Shown here piece by piece: positions 35,198 through 47,149 of a DNA stretch of 64,000 nt (position 1 is the stretch's first letter; every line of letters starts with the position of its first letter). The notes below the pieces were generated by a model. It was not told the DNA's origin, searched no databases, and was given only the letters and a program-made list of their open reading frames with translations. Both the position numbers and the translations under genes were made by a program. This DNA is from Hofstenia miamia (taxonomy: Eukaryota; Xenacoelomorpha; Acoela): NCBI GenBank assembly GCA_004352715.1, contig SCFE01000003.1:1120275-1184274 (forward strand), in the 5' to 3' direction.

Positions 35198-35458
35198 TTG
35201 TGCACAGCGGTTGTACGTTGTAGTTTAAAGCCAAGCATTGCTAAATTGGCAAAGTATAGAAAAAAGTATCATGAAATTTTGACCAAAAACCCTGATCTTG
35301 GCATATTTCGCAACATTGCGTCGGTCCAGAAAGGTGAACATGTCGAAAACTTCACGATGTCTCCAAACCAGGTCGTCAAAATGAAATTTGCGCCATTGGT
35401 CAGCGTGGAAGTCGAGAGATTTTTCTCGATGTTTCGAAGACTGTTGTCCCCTCAATGA
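35198..35458 (+). pseudogene. hAT transposase C-terminal fragment (first copy)
   Basis: About 86 codons open from an upstream stop; no ATG start was identified, so it is a fragment. The end VSVEVERFFSMFRRLLSPQ fits the hAT C-terminal dimerisation signature (alternating acidic/aromatic, ending in a short Leu-Ser turn). The rest of a transposase (BED finger, catalytic DDE residues) is absent. Identical in content to the copy at 36132-36392 apart from one substitution. Confidence 0.6.
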
Positions 35459-35754
35459 GAACGTTATACTGTAGAACACTTAAAATGGAATTGTATTTTG
35501 TATTTGGAATGTAAACATTCAATAAATTTGTTGTCTCTTCCGATTTTTAACTCAATTCTTAACTCAATTTTTAGCTATTTTAGACTCAATTTGTTACTCA
35601 ATAAACCCAGATTTTTTACTCAAGAAATTCCGGACCCTAAGCGTGGCTACTGGTACGGGATTCTTATCTATGGCACAATCGCTTGTAGATATGGGAAACA
35701 AATACGGTTCCGTTGATGTATTTATATATATATAATTTTATACCTTGGTTCAAA

Positions 35755-36075
35755 AAAAATGGCCGCGGCAATATTTTTGAAAAATGCGTATAGCTCGAAA
35801 GAGGCAAATTTTGGCGTAATGTGGCAAACATAAAAAAGTTAGCACGTTGAACAGACTTTGTCGCGTGTGAATCAATTGACAGATTCTTAGCTGGTGAAAA
35901 TGCTACACATCATTCTTCAACACAAAATTTTGAAATGCAAGCGAAACGCGATTTACTTGAATTTCTCTATGTCAACGACTCCACCAACCGTGAATATCTG
36001 TCGAAACGGGTGAAAATGCCACCTCGTAGTTTCCGACGTAACATGAAAATCTTGGAAGAAAGGGAAACTTTGGAA
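35755..36075 (+). pseudogene. Possible transposase fragment upstream of the N
   Basis: A frame with one stop runs from about 35818 and then openly through QAKRDLLEFLYVND and RVKMPPRSFRRNMK to the ambiguous base at 36076. No family is firmly recognised. Its position between two hAT right halves suggests it is part of a related element from another locus. Confidence 0.3.
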
Positions 36076-36131
36076 NGCTGTGACGATGCTAGTTTAATAC
36101 ATTGGGTATTAAAACATAGTGTAGGGGATTA

Positions 36132-36392
36132 TTGTGCACAGCGGTTGTACGTTGTAGTTTAAAGCCAAGCATTGCTAAATTGGCAAAGTATAGAAAAAAG
36201 TATCATGAAATTTTGATCAAAAACCCTGATCTTGGCATATTTCGCAACATTGCGTCGGTCCAGAAAGGTGAACATGTCGAAAACTTCACGATGTCTCCAA
36301 ACCAGGTCGTCAAAATGAAATTTGCGCCATTGGTCAGCGTGGAAGTCGAGAGATTTTTCTCGATGTTTCGAAGACTGTTGTCCCCTCAATGA
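36132..36392 (+). pseudogene. hAT transposase C-terminal fragment (second copy)
   Basis: Same 86-codon fragment as 35198-35458, with Ile in place of Thr near residue 29. It is attached to the right terminus that carries the true target duplication, so this copy is the more reliable one. Confidence 0.6.
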
Positions 36393-36579
36393 GAACGTTA
36401 TACTGTAGAACACTTAAAATGGAATTGTATTTGTATTTGGAATGTAAACATTCAATAAATTTGTTGTCTCTTCCGATTTTTAACTCAATTCTTAACTCAA
36501 TTTTTAGCTATTTTAGACTCAATTTATTACTCAATAAACCCGATTTTTTACTCAAGAAATTCCGTACCCTATCACCAGC

Positions 36580-37576
36580 CATATAAGGCAGAGCTCATCC
36601 CCGTATCCGGCACCTATAAAAACAAGCCAGTTAGTTTGTCAGTGTCCGTAGCCTAAGGCGGGTACGCCTTGTACTTAAATGTTAATTAACTAATATGACC
36701 CGATGGAACAGAAATAAGGCATCAAATGTGTTCTTATGAATCGATACTTAGACAGTCATAACAGCTAGCAATGCAGACTACATCAAAAACCAATTACTTT
36801 TGTTGACGTCACTAAGAAGTTCAAATTTACTACTATAAAGTCAATTTAGCCCTGATATTTTTATCAATGCAATATTAGAAAGCCACATTTCAATGAAAAT
36901 GGAGCTCTCTTACATTGATTGAGTAGTTATATTTTTATGTTACTTAGCTCATATTTTATGTGCTATTTTGTAATTTATGTTATAAATCTAAGTAAATGTA
37001 AGTTTTTTCCCATAAATATATATTGAAGGAAAAATAGGTAGATAGATAATTCACATCAATCAATAATATAGTTCAAAGCAGTGATTTTCTGATTTCAAAA
37101 TCTTACAAGAACAACAAATTTTCACGATAATTTCGCTACCCATATGGACTACCCGTACCAGTAGTACGTCTTTGTCCGTATCCAATAAAGGCCCTTCTTA
37201 ACCTATAGTGTGTTATTTGGCCACCAGTAGTCCACTAGTGGATCACCAGTAGACTATTGATTGAGATTATCACAAATATTTCAAATCATGTTTGTAATTG
37301 TTTTCAACAAAATCGTGTCATCTAAATTTTAATTTGGCGAATTTTTCAAAAAAAACTTGTTAAAATTCCATTTCTAAATAAATGAAAACCAATTTTCCCA
37401 GCCAATACAATAATAAAATTTTATTTCAAAAAATAGCTTTAGTAATAGCTTCTCTTAGACAAAATATTTTAGTAAAAATAGTTTTTAAGTTTAATACATT
37501 TGTAATATTGTGCCAATGTTTGAGGTCAGCACATAATTATATAAGGTCATCTCCTTAGCCCTACTTAGGAAGATGG
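36580..37576. other. Gene-free sequence with small palindromes
   Basis: No coding signal. A 12-base palindrome TCCACTAGTGGA at 37231-37242 is flanked by direct copies of CACCAGTAG at 37222-37230 and 37244-37252. A small hairpin AAGGCG/CGCCTT lies at 36655-36670. These may be remains of a transposon end. Confidence 0.5.
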
Positions 37577-39685
37577 AATAAACTATAAGCAACAATTACT
37601 TGATGATTTTTCAAATATTTTTTCAAAATAATTCATGCATTTGATAATTATATTAAAATTATGAAATAAAAAGAGTCAGAAATTATTAGTGTACTTTTAC
37701 AATCATATTATACATAGAATTGTAAAAAGCATATTTTATAATAATAATTACCATAGATAACTAAATATTATATTTAGCTATCTATGTAAGTACTGAAAAT
37801 ATATTTTTAAAATATCACAACAAAAATTATTTTGTATTAACTTAAGTAGTTTACCATTCCGCTAAAACGGTTTTTTCAATTTGTATTCTTATATTTACCA
37901 GCAAAGCCTGAGTAAACCAGATTCAGCGAATAATTTTTTCATATGAAAAGCATTTATTCGAGCAAAAGCTATATAATTTTATGAAATTAATATTTCAAAA
38001 TTATCACAAACGCATTCGAATTATTGCAAAAATTATTCACCAATAATTCAGATATGATTTTGATTGGTTAATACTGATTGCATTAAATTCACTCTTAATC
38101 CGCAGGGATGCGTCTCAATATCATTTTTTAGAAAGACGTTTCATTTTAACTATTTAATGAAGCGTTCATGCACACTTGAATCTTGATCTAGAGTTTATTT
38201 TCTAATTGTCGCTTTAATTTCCTTTTTTATGACATTGTTAGGTGCAGATGCGTTGATAAAAGTGCGAACTTTATTTTCACACCAACTGTAATTCTTTATG
38301 AAAACCTTCTTTTAGTTTTTAGCATTGAAATTAGTTTCATGAAAAAGCTTGTACAATTAATATACTATAAACCAATGAATTGGGTTTGAAATTATCTAGA
38401 ATGCAGATAAATATAAGCCTATTAGGCCATGCATATCATAATGGAGTTTGCTTTCAGAACATTAAATCATCAATTTTTAAAATTCGTTTTTGAATGAAGT
38501 AGTTAATAAGAAATCATTTTTCAGCTGGAAAAAGATGAAAACAGGTGCTTTCATGTAAGCACATTTATGTAGTTTAAGTGTCTATAATGCTTAATGTGAT
38601 TTCCATTTAGTAAAGCAAATAATCAGTCTTGAGCTATATTAGAAAGAAAAATAAAAAATATACATCAAAATGGCCACCAAATTCGTAGAGCCTATTATAT
38701 GTTCTTCTTAGTTGCATATTAACCCTCTTAGGCATAACAAATCCAATAAATGAAATTTTGAATTCTCAAATCACTTGTTTTTAAAATCCCATCTTTCGTT
38801 ATCCCGAAAAATGAGATTACTAGATAAATCAGAGAGAGAACATTAGGAAATTTGTTTTACTGGATTAGAGAAATATTTGAAATTTTGGTTAATACATCAT
38901 ATGCAATCAATTCTAAAGCTGAACTGTGCTATGACTCACCTTAATTTTTTTTGGGAAAATATTTAAATTCAAATTGTTTAAAAACATTCGAAAGTAAATA
39001 CTTTGTTTATCTATATCATAAAGTTCTTTTAAACCTGTAATTTGAAATAAGTAAGTAGTTAAGAAAATAACTTTTAGCGATGCACAATTGATTAGTCATT
39101 ATTTCTCCAATTCTAAAATCCCTATGGTAATTGCTTACTAAAATTCATTGTTATATATGACTATAGCTTAATGCGTACAAACATAAATTTTAATACATTT
39201 CAAGAAAACAGTCAACAACATATGTAATAACATTGAAACTCCGTCACATATAAATATTTCAATTCAAGTAACATGCATAACTAGATTTGAGTTCTTGTTC
39301 ATTGCAAAAATTTAGAAAAAATGTCGATCAAAGTGTTGTTCTTAGCTACCAAACTTCCCAGCCCAACCAAACTAACAATGGCTTTATTATTTTAAATAAA
39401 CTGTTGTTGAAAGTAACCTTGCATAGAACATTTAGTAGCTTTCCTTATAAGTGAAAATTGTTCTAAGTCAAACTGTTTTAAAAACGTTTAGTCCAAAGAT
39501 TCTAAATCGATAGAAATGATATTTCTTTTAAAAACATTTCAAACAACAAATTTTCCTAAAACATTATTTCAGAAAGGTTTTACACAAATATAGTTAAGTG
39601 TATTATAGAATAAATGTAAGAATATTATTTTTTCATTCACAAATTTTGTGTTCAATGTTTTTATGTTTCCATTTTACATGCACTT

Positions 39686-39720
<35 letters not shown>

Positions 39721-41851
39721 NAATAAACTATAAGCAACAATTACTTGATGATTTTTCAAATATTTTTTCAAAATAATTCATGCATTTGATAATTATATTA
39801 AAATTATGAAATAAAAAGAGTCAGAAATTATTAGTGTACTTTTACAATCATATTATACATAGAATTGTAAAAAGCATATTTTATAATAATAATTACCATA
39901 GATAACTAAATATTATATTTAGCTATCTATGTAAGTACTGAAAATATATTTTTAAAATATCACAACAAAAATTATTTTGTATTAACTTAAGTAGTTTACC
40001 ATTCCGCTAAAACGGTTTTTTCAATTTGTATTCTTATATTTACCAGCAAAGCCTGAGTAAACCAGATTCAGCGAATAATTTTTTCATATGAAAAGCATTT
40101 ATTCGAGCAAAAGCTATATAATTTTATGAAATTAATATTTCAAAATTATCACAAACGCATTCGAATTATTGCAAAAATTATTCACCAATAATTCAGATAT
40201 GATTTTGATTGGTTAATACTGATTGCATTAAATTCACTCTTAATCCGCAGGGATGCGTCTCAATATCATTTTTTAGAAAGACGTTTCATTTTAACTATTT
40301 AATGAAGCGTTCATGCACACTTGAATCTTGATCTAGAGTTTATTTTCTAATTGTCGCTTTAATTTCCTTTTTTATGACATTGTTAGGTGCAGATGCGTTG
40401 ATAAAAGTGCGAACTTTATTTTCACACCAACTGTAATTCTTTATGAAAACCTTCTTTTAGTTTTTAGCATTGAAATTAGTTTCATGAAAAAGCTTGTACA
40501 ATTAATATACTATAAACCAATGAATTGGGTTTGAAATTATCTAGAATGCAGATAAATATAAGCCTATTAGGCCATGCATATCATAATGGAGTTTGCTTTC
40601 AGAACATTAAATCATCAATTTTTAAAATTCGTTTTTGAATGAAGTAGTTAATAAGAAATCATTTTTCAGCTGGAAAAAGATGAAAACAGGTGCTTTCATG
40701 TAAGCACATTTATGTAGTTTAAGTGTCTATAATGCTTAATGTGATTTCCATTTAGTAAAGCAAATAATCAGTCTTGAGCTATATTAGAAAGAAAAATAAA
40801 AAATATACATCAAAATGGCCACCAAATTCGTAGAGCCTATTATATGTTCTTCTTAGTTGCATATTAACCCTCTTAGGCATAACAAATCCAATAAATGAAA
40901 TTTTGAATTCTCAAATCACTTGTTTTTAAAATCCCATCTTTCGTTATCCCGAAAAATGAGATTACTAGATAAATCAGAGAGAGAACATTAGGAAATTTGT
41001 TTTACTGGATTAGAGAAATATTTGAAATTTTGGTTAATACATCATATGCAATCAATTCTAAAGCTGAACTGTGCTATGACTCACCTTAATTTTTTTTGGG
41101 AAAATATTTAAATTCAAATTGTTTAAAAACATTCGAAAGTAAATACTTTGTTTATCTATATCATAAAGTTCTTTTAAACCTGTAATTTGAAATAAGTAAG
41201 TAGTTAAGAAAATAACTTTTAGCGATGCACAATTGATTAGTCATTATTTCTCCAATTCTAAAATCCCTATGGTAATTGCTTACTAAAATTCATTGTTATA
41301 TATGACTATAGCTTAATGCGTACAAACATAAATTTTAATACATTTCAAGAAAACAGTCAACAACATATGTAATAACATTGAAACTCCGTCACATATAAAT
41401 ATTTCAATTCAAGTAACATGCATAACTAGATTTGAGTTCTTGTTCATTGCAAAAATTTAGAAAAAATGTCGATCAAAGTGTTGTTCTTAGCTACCAAACT
41501 TCCCAGCCCAACCAAACTAACAATGGCTTTATTATTTTAAATAAACTGTTGTTGAAAGTAACCTTGCATAGAACATTTAGTAGCTTTCCTTATAAGTGAA
41601 AATTGTTCTAAGTCAAACTGTTTTAAAAACGTTTAGTCCAAAGATTCTAAATCGATAGAAATGATATTTCTTTTAAAAACATTTCAAACAACAAATTTTC
41701 CTAAAACATTATTTCAGAAAGGTTTTACACAAATATAGTTAAGTGTATTATAGAATAAATGTAAGAATATTATTTTTTCATTCACAAATTTTGTGTTCAA
41801 TGTTTTTATGTTTCCATTTTACATGCACTTTTCTATATATATATATATATA
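37577..41851. repeat. About 2.1-kb block duplicated around a single N (assembly overlap)
   Basis: 37577-39720 and 39722-41851 appear identical over more than 2.1 kb, separated by one N at 39721. The first copy ends in (TA)n immediately before the N; the second ends in (TA)n before a 1000-N gap. No gene was seen in either copy. A duplicated contig or unmerged haplotype is by far the simplest explanation. Confidence 0.9.
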
Positions 41852-42851
41852 NNNNNNNNNNNNNNNNNNNNNNNNNNNNNNNNNNNNNNNNNNNNNNNNN
41901 NNNNNNNNNNNNNNNNNNNNNNNNNNNNNNNNNNNNNNNNNNNNNNNNNNNNNNNNNNNNNNNNNNNNNNNNNNNNNNNNNNNNNNNNNNNNNNNNNNNN
42001 NNNNNNNNNNNNNNNNNNNNNNNNNNNNNNNNNNNNNNNNNNNNNNNNNNNNNNNNNNNNNNNNNNNNNNNNNNNNNNNNNNNNNNNNNNNNNNNNNNNN
42101 NNNNNNNNNNNNNNNNNNNNNNNNNNNNNNNNNNNNNNNNNNNNNNNNNNNNNNNNNNNNNNNNNNNNNNNNNNNNNNNNNNNNNNNNNNNNNNNNNNNN
42201 NNNNNNNNNNNNNNNNNNNNNNNNNNNNNNNNNNNNNNNNNNNNNNNNNNNNNNNNNNNNNNNNNNNNNNNNNNNNNNNNNNNNNNNNNNNNNNNNNNNN
42301 NNNNNNNNNNNNNNNNNNNNNNNNNNNNNNNNNNNNNNNNNNNNNNNNNNNNNNNNNNNNNNNNNNNNNNNNNNNNNNNNNNNNNNNNNNNNNNNNNNNN
42401 NNNNNNNNNNNNNNNNNNNNNNNNNNNNNNNNNNNNNNNNNNNNNNNNNNNNNNNNNNNNNNNNNNNNNNNNNNNNNNNNNNNNNNNNNNNNNNNNNNNN
42501 NNNNNNNNNNNNNNNNNNNNNNNNNNNNNNNNNNNNNNNNNNNNNNNNNNNNNNNNNNNNNNNNNNNNNNNNNNNNNNNNNNNNNNNNNNNNNNNNNNNN
42601 NNNNNNNNNNNNNNNNNNNNNNNNNNNNNNNNNNNNNNNNNNNNNNNNNNNNNNNNNNNNNNNNNNNNNNNNNNNNNNNNNNNNNNNNNNNNNNNNNNNN
42701 NNNNNNNNNNNNNNNNNNNNNNNNNNNNNNNNNNNNNNNNNNNNNNNNNNNNNNNNNNNNNNNNNNNNNNNNNNNNNNNNNNNNNNNNNNNNNNNNNNNN
42801 NNNNNNNNNNNNNNNNNNNNNNNNNNNNNNNNNNNNNNNNNNNNNNNNNNN
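41852..42851. other. Assembly gap of 1000 N between (TA)n tracts
   Basis: Exactly 1000 N, with (TA)n on both sides (41835-41851 and 42852-42873). Gap size is nominal. Confidence 0.95.
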
Positions 42852-42873
42852 ATATATATATATATATATATAT

Positions 42874-43689
42874 AAGCTTTTATATTTGTAAAACTAAGAT
42901 TGAAATAGCTTGTAAATAGTTAGTTTTCAAAAATATATTATGCTTAAGATATCGTGTGTAACATTTATGATTGTGCAATTTTGTTTTATCCCATATCAAT
43001 GAAAGTTTCCCAGTACAGTTATAGAATTCACTGACACTACAATTCAAGGTTTGACAGAAATGGAGAAACATTAAGTTGTATTCGTGCACTTCAAAAACAT
43101 TTCTAAAAACTAATTATAATTCTATGATGTTATTACACATTATAGATTCAAATTTCACATATCAATGTTCACAAATGGTTAATGTAGAGGTGAAGAAACC
43201 TGTAACATTTCAAAAGCTTGATTAAATAAAGGATAATATTTTCCTTCAAATTAAAGAATTAAAAACACTCTTATAGACAAGTTTCATTTACTAAGATAAA
43301 CGATTTTTTTAAAATATTTTTAATGTTTATGTTGTAAATCTCAATACCAAAATATCATATCAAATATCATTCTCTTGATAAACATTTTTTATATATTATT
43401 TTACCAAACTTAAAAATGTGTTTTGCAATGCTTTTCTAACAACATTTCCATCCTTAAATAAAAATTCGATTGGTTTGACTAATTGGAGATGCATACATAC
43501 ATGACTGCAGTAGAAGTTTTTCAACTTTATTTTCAAACAACAAAAATACCTGAAAAAGAAGAGTAAACTTATGATGCAAATGAACTAAAAGTACAGCTTA
43601 TCTTTGTAAAATTTCAAAATGCACATTGCATGCAGAGATGTGAGTTCAATATGTTTGATAAAATCTTGAAATGTATAAATATATTCCTC

Positions 43690-43723
<34 letters not shown>

Positions 43724-44167
43724 TTATAAAACTGTGTATGAGAGAATATTCTTAATTAATTTAAGTTTATGTTACACGAGATTTAGGAAAATTCTAAAAA
43801 AATATTTTTCAATAAAATTATAATACATTTGTTATACTTTCTATAAACTATATAATTTCATTTAGGAAATATAAGCAGAATAACGTCTCAAATTACCCCA
43901 AGTATAGCGAGGTTTCAGATAGCTATAAATATGTAAAATAAATGACGTTGAAAGATGTCTTAAGGAATCTGGCCTTATTGCTATTAAAACTAAAGTTTGT
44001 TATTTTATGTAGTAAAAAGCTAATGGATAAATTAAAGAGAAATATGAAGTTTATGGTCGACAAGTGAATTGTAAGATATTAAGGTTAATAATAAGGAAGC
44101 CTTGCATAGTTTGTAGTAAATGGTTTGAAAACAATGTCCCCCAAAATTGCAAGTACATACAGAAAAT
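42874..44167. other. Gene-free AT-rich sequence
   Basis: No gene recognised; (TA)n at about 43690-43722. Confidence 0.55.
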
Positions 44168-44435
44168 AAGTTAACTTACAGAAGAGAAGTGCACGGTATC
44201 AACTAATCTCCATTAACTGTACATTGATACTAGCAAAGAGTAGATTAAAATTTAAATGCATATTCATGAGGTTTCATTGTTATATATAAATATGTATGAA
44301 CAGAAGTTAACTTACAGCAGACGAGTGTATTAGTATCACCTAATCCTCATTAAGTGCGTATTCATACTAGCAAACAGCAACTCAAATCTTAAATGCATAT
44401 TCATGAGGTTTCAGTGTATATATAAATATGTATGT
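44168..44435. repeat. Diverged tandem duplication carrying two POU-dimer-like sites
   Basis: Two consecutive units of about 132 bases (44168-44299 and 44304-44435) share AAGTTAACTTACAG at their start, GATACTAGCAAA/CATACTAGCAAA in the middle and AATGCATATTCATGAGG near the end, with diverged sequence between. There is no N between them and the divergence is substantial, so unlike other repeats here this is a real old duplication. The best conserved part is ATGCATATTCAT (44256-44267 and 44393-44404). Its reverse complement ATGAATATGCAT resembles the MORE-type palindrome bound by POU dimers. Confidence 0.75.
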
Positions 44436-45204
44436 TTGCACCAGTCTAATTAGAATTTCATAAAGGAATACATTATAGACTTTTTTCCTCTAAATTTGTC
44501 GATTGCGCGCGACTTAAATATAATTTCGTCAATTCGGAAGTATTGATAAGATTAGAAAGCGAATTTGCAAGTATAATCACCATATTGACTGTGGGGCATG
44601 CTTGACATCCACTGGTTATTTATGGCATCTAAATACAGAGCTGCTTTAAATATAGTACACTCCAGAATAAGTAATAACAACTCTCTCCTCATTGATAACG
44701 TATCAAAATATTTTCGTTTTTGTCGAATCAAATTCCCATTTTTAAAGCATTAGCTTAGAAGCCTTTAATTTTATACAATTTTTTTTCAGGAGTACTAAGC
44801 AAAGCTGACTTTAATATTTACCAGTAAAATTGGTTGCTAATAATGACTATGCGAGATAGAAGATAAATCTACTTAATAGAAGATCTAGTAAATACCAGCC
44901 AAGTACAGGCTGAAGTTTGATAATTCTAAAACCCCCTTCTTACAGACTACAATGTAAGGAAACATAAACTCTCTGAACAAGTATTCTATTAAATCAAACT
45001 TTTGAAAAAGGTGAAACAATTCCATGTTTCTCTTCCCTGAAATCTTTGTTTCACAATGGGCGTTTACATAAAATGGCTATCTTACAAAATAGAACCATTG
45101 ATAGAATTTTAATTACATTAAATGTTAATATAGTATAAACGTAAACAGTGTTATATTTGTTATTAAACTTACTTAAGATAAAGAAAATTTCTTAACTATT
45201 TATA
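44436..45204. other. Gene-free AT-rich sequence
   Basis: No coding signal was recognised between the tandem duplication and the LINE. Confidence 0.5.
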
Positions 45205-46553
45205 TTTGCATACATTCAAAAACAATGTCTGGCCAAAATCTTGGAAAACAGCATATATGACACCCATTTTAAAATCTGATTTACCAAAATGGCTTCAAAT
45301 TATCGTCCTATAAGCATTCTACCGAAAATGACTCTTATTCTTAAAAGAATCTTACTTGATTATATATCCAATTATTAGAAAAAGAATTAGCAATAGACAA
45401 TAGGGTTTTATTACTAAAAGAAGTACAATTACAAATCTAATAACTTTTCTAGACACAATTTATGAAAATTCAAACCGCAATACTTCTACCACAGCTGTCT
45501 ATTTTGACATAAGAAAAGCATTTGATTCAGTCCTCATAACAAACTTTTTTGAAAAACTTACTGAATTTAGCTTTGATGAATCATTTATTAAGCTATTTAC
45601 TTCTTATTTACTCAATCGATTTCAAACAGTTAGAATTGATAACAATTTATCCAATCTAAAACCAATAACTTTGTGGAGTTCCACAAGGAAATGTGTTAGG
45701 ACCACTATTATTATTAATATTTATCAATGATATTTCCAATTCTATCAGTCACTCTGAGTACCTATTATTTAATGATGATTTAAAATTATACAATTCAATT
45801 GACTTTAAATTATTACAACAAGATATAAATTCTCTTTAAACTTGGGCTTACTTAAATTCAGTTGAATTTCATACATCCAAAACAAAAATTATAACATTTA
45901 AGGCCACTGGTCAAAGGCTATTCTTGAACAATAATAATTTATTTTGCACTTCAAATATTTGAAATCTAAAATGGATATAAAACTATCAAAGTCATTCAAG
46001 ATATTTCATTATTTCAGACGAACTATTCCTTTTAATGCTACTCAGAAAATAAAATTCAATCTTTACAAAAGTTATATACATTCTGTTATACTCTATTGCT
46101 CACCATTTTGATTTCCTAACAACACATATGCAACAAGATATGAAATATGCTTTAAAAGAACGTATAATGATTGCTTATTTTGGTGGACAATTTTGATAAG
46201 AAAATCAATTCAGACATGTACGTACCATATGCTGAATTTTCATATGAAACAAGACATTCGTGTCATCATCTATTCTCTATAAAGAAGACAAATAAATTTA
46301 CTTCTGATAAAAATTTTTTTATTCGGACTCCCCGGGCTGCACATATATTAATTTGCAAAAAGCAAATATCATTCTTCAATGAATACAGTACATTTAAGGG
46401 GAAACTTCGTGAATGTTTAATGGAATTAACAATTTCATTTGACATTAATAGTTTGTGTACCTATTATGTAAAATAATTTTGCTCATATTCAGGTACTAAT
46501 ATTTTCGTTATTTTTTTTCTTGTTCGTTTTTTAATTCTATTTAAGAACTTAAG

Positions 46554-46593
<40 letters not shown>
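45205..46593 (+). mobile_element. Decayed LINE (non-LTR retrotransposon) with (TTA)n tail
   Basis: The conceptual translation, broken by frameshifts and stops, shows reverse transcriptase signatures in order. These are NYRPISILP (about 45299-45325), motif A FDIRKAFD (45502-45525), motif B GVPQGNVLGP (about 45675-45705) and motif C FNDD at 45768-45779, where the usual Ala of FADD is replaced. A 101-codon remnant of the C-terminal region is at 46171-46476. The 3' end is followed by a (TTA)n tail at 46555-46593. The 5' part, including an endonuclease, is missing. The order and style fit the jockey/CR1/L2 group; the exact clade is not assigned. Confidence 0.85.
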
Positions 46594-46594
<1 letters not shown>

Positions 46595-47149
46595 AAAATA
46601 GTTTGGTAAATTAAACATTTTCATGTGTTGTTTATTAATTCTCATTATTTTGCTAAATGTTCAAATTTGGCCTTCTTGTTATGTTTTTCCAGGTATGCAA
46701 CCAAAATGAATTGCAATTAAAGTAGATATTTTGGAAGCAAACTTAATCTGACAACTATGTAAAATTAAATTTACGTAATTATTTATGATTTAATTCATAA
46801 CTAGTTATTAATTTAAGAAATAATTTTTGAAAGAAAATGTCGCCTTACTTTTCATTAATTTCTGACGTACTTGAAAGTTGATTGGCTTGAAAATACAAAG
46901 TTGTCATTGACAATTCGCAAGAGAAACTTGAAAGAGGATTTCCATTTATCAAAAGCGTACTAAATAGAAAGTAACAAACTTGGAGAGTCACTTTCAGAAA
47001 AAACAAAGAAACACAAAAATAGCAAGATTAACGAGGGTATGAAAAAACTGATTCTCATAAATTGAAGGTTCTACAACTGCATTGCTCCCTGGACAAGTTT
47101 AGCCGACTTGGACTAGTAACTTAACCACATGAAAGTTTTAAGAATAAAA
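46594..47149. other. Gene-free AT-rich sequence between two LINE remains
   Basis: No coding signal recognised. It may include unrecognised 5' untranslated sequence of the following element. Confidence 0.4.

Larger units (their letters stand above)
34986..36571 (+). mobile_element. hAT DNA transposon copy with 8-bp TSD, internally misassembled
   Basis: The left end TAGGGTCCGGAATTTCTTGA at 34986-35005 is matched by the inverted right end at 36552-36571 (one mismatch). Exact target duplications TCACCAGC lie at 34978-34985 and 36572-36579. Sub-terminal AACTCAAT repeats occur near both ends in the same orientation. A second, perfect right terminus lies inside at 35620-35639, and 35143-35639 is about 99% identical to 36077-36571 with a single N at 36076. 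The genuine insertion is therefore probably about 650 bp (34986-35142 joined to 36077-36571). In that case 35640-36075 was brought in from another locus by a misjoin; a nested insertion is the alternative. Confidence 0.85.

Noticed and set aside
46171-46476. 101-codon frame as an independent gene
   Set aside because: It lies between the reverse transcriptase motifs and the (TTA)n tail of a LINE and is best read as that element's C-terminal remnant.
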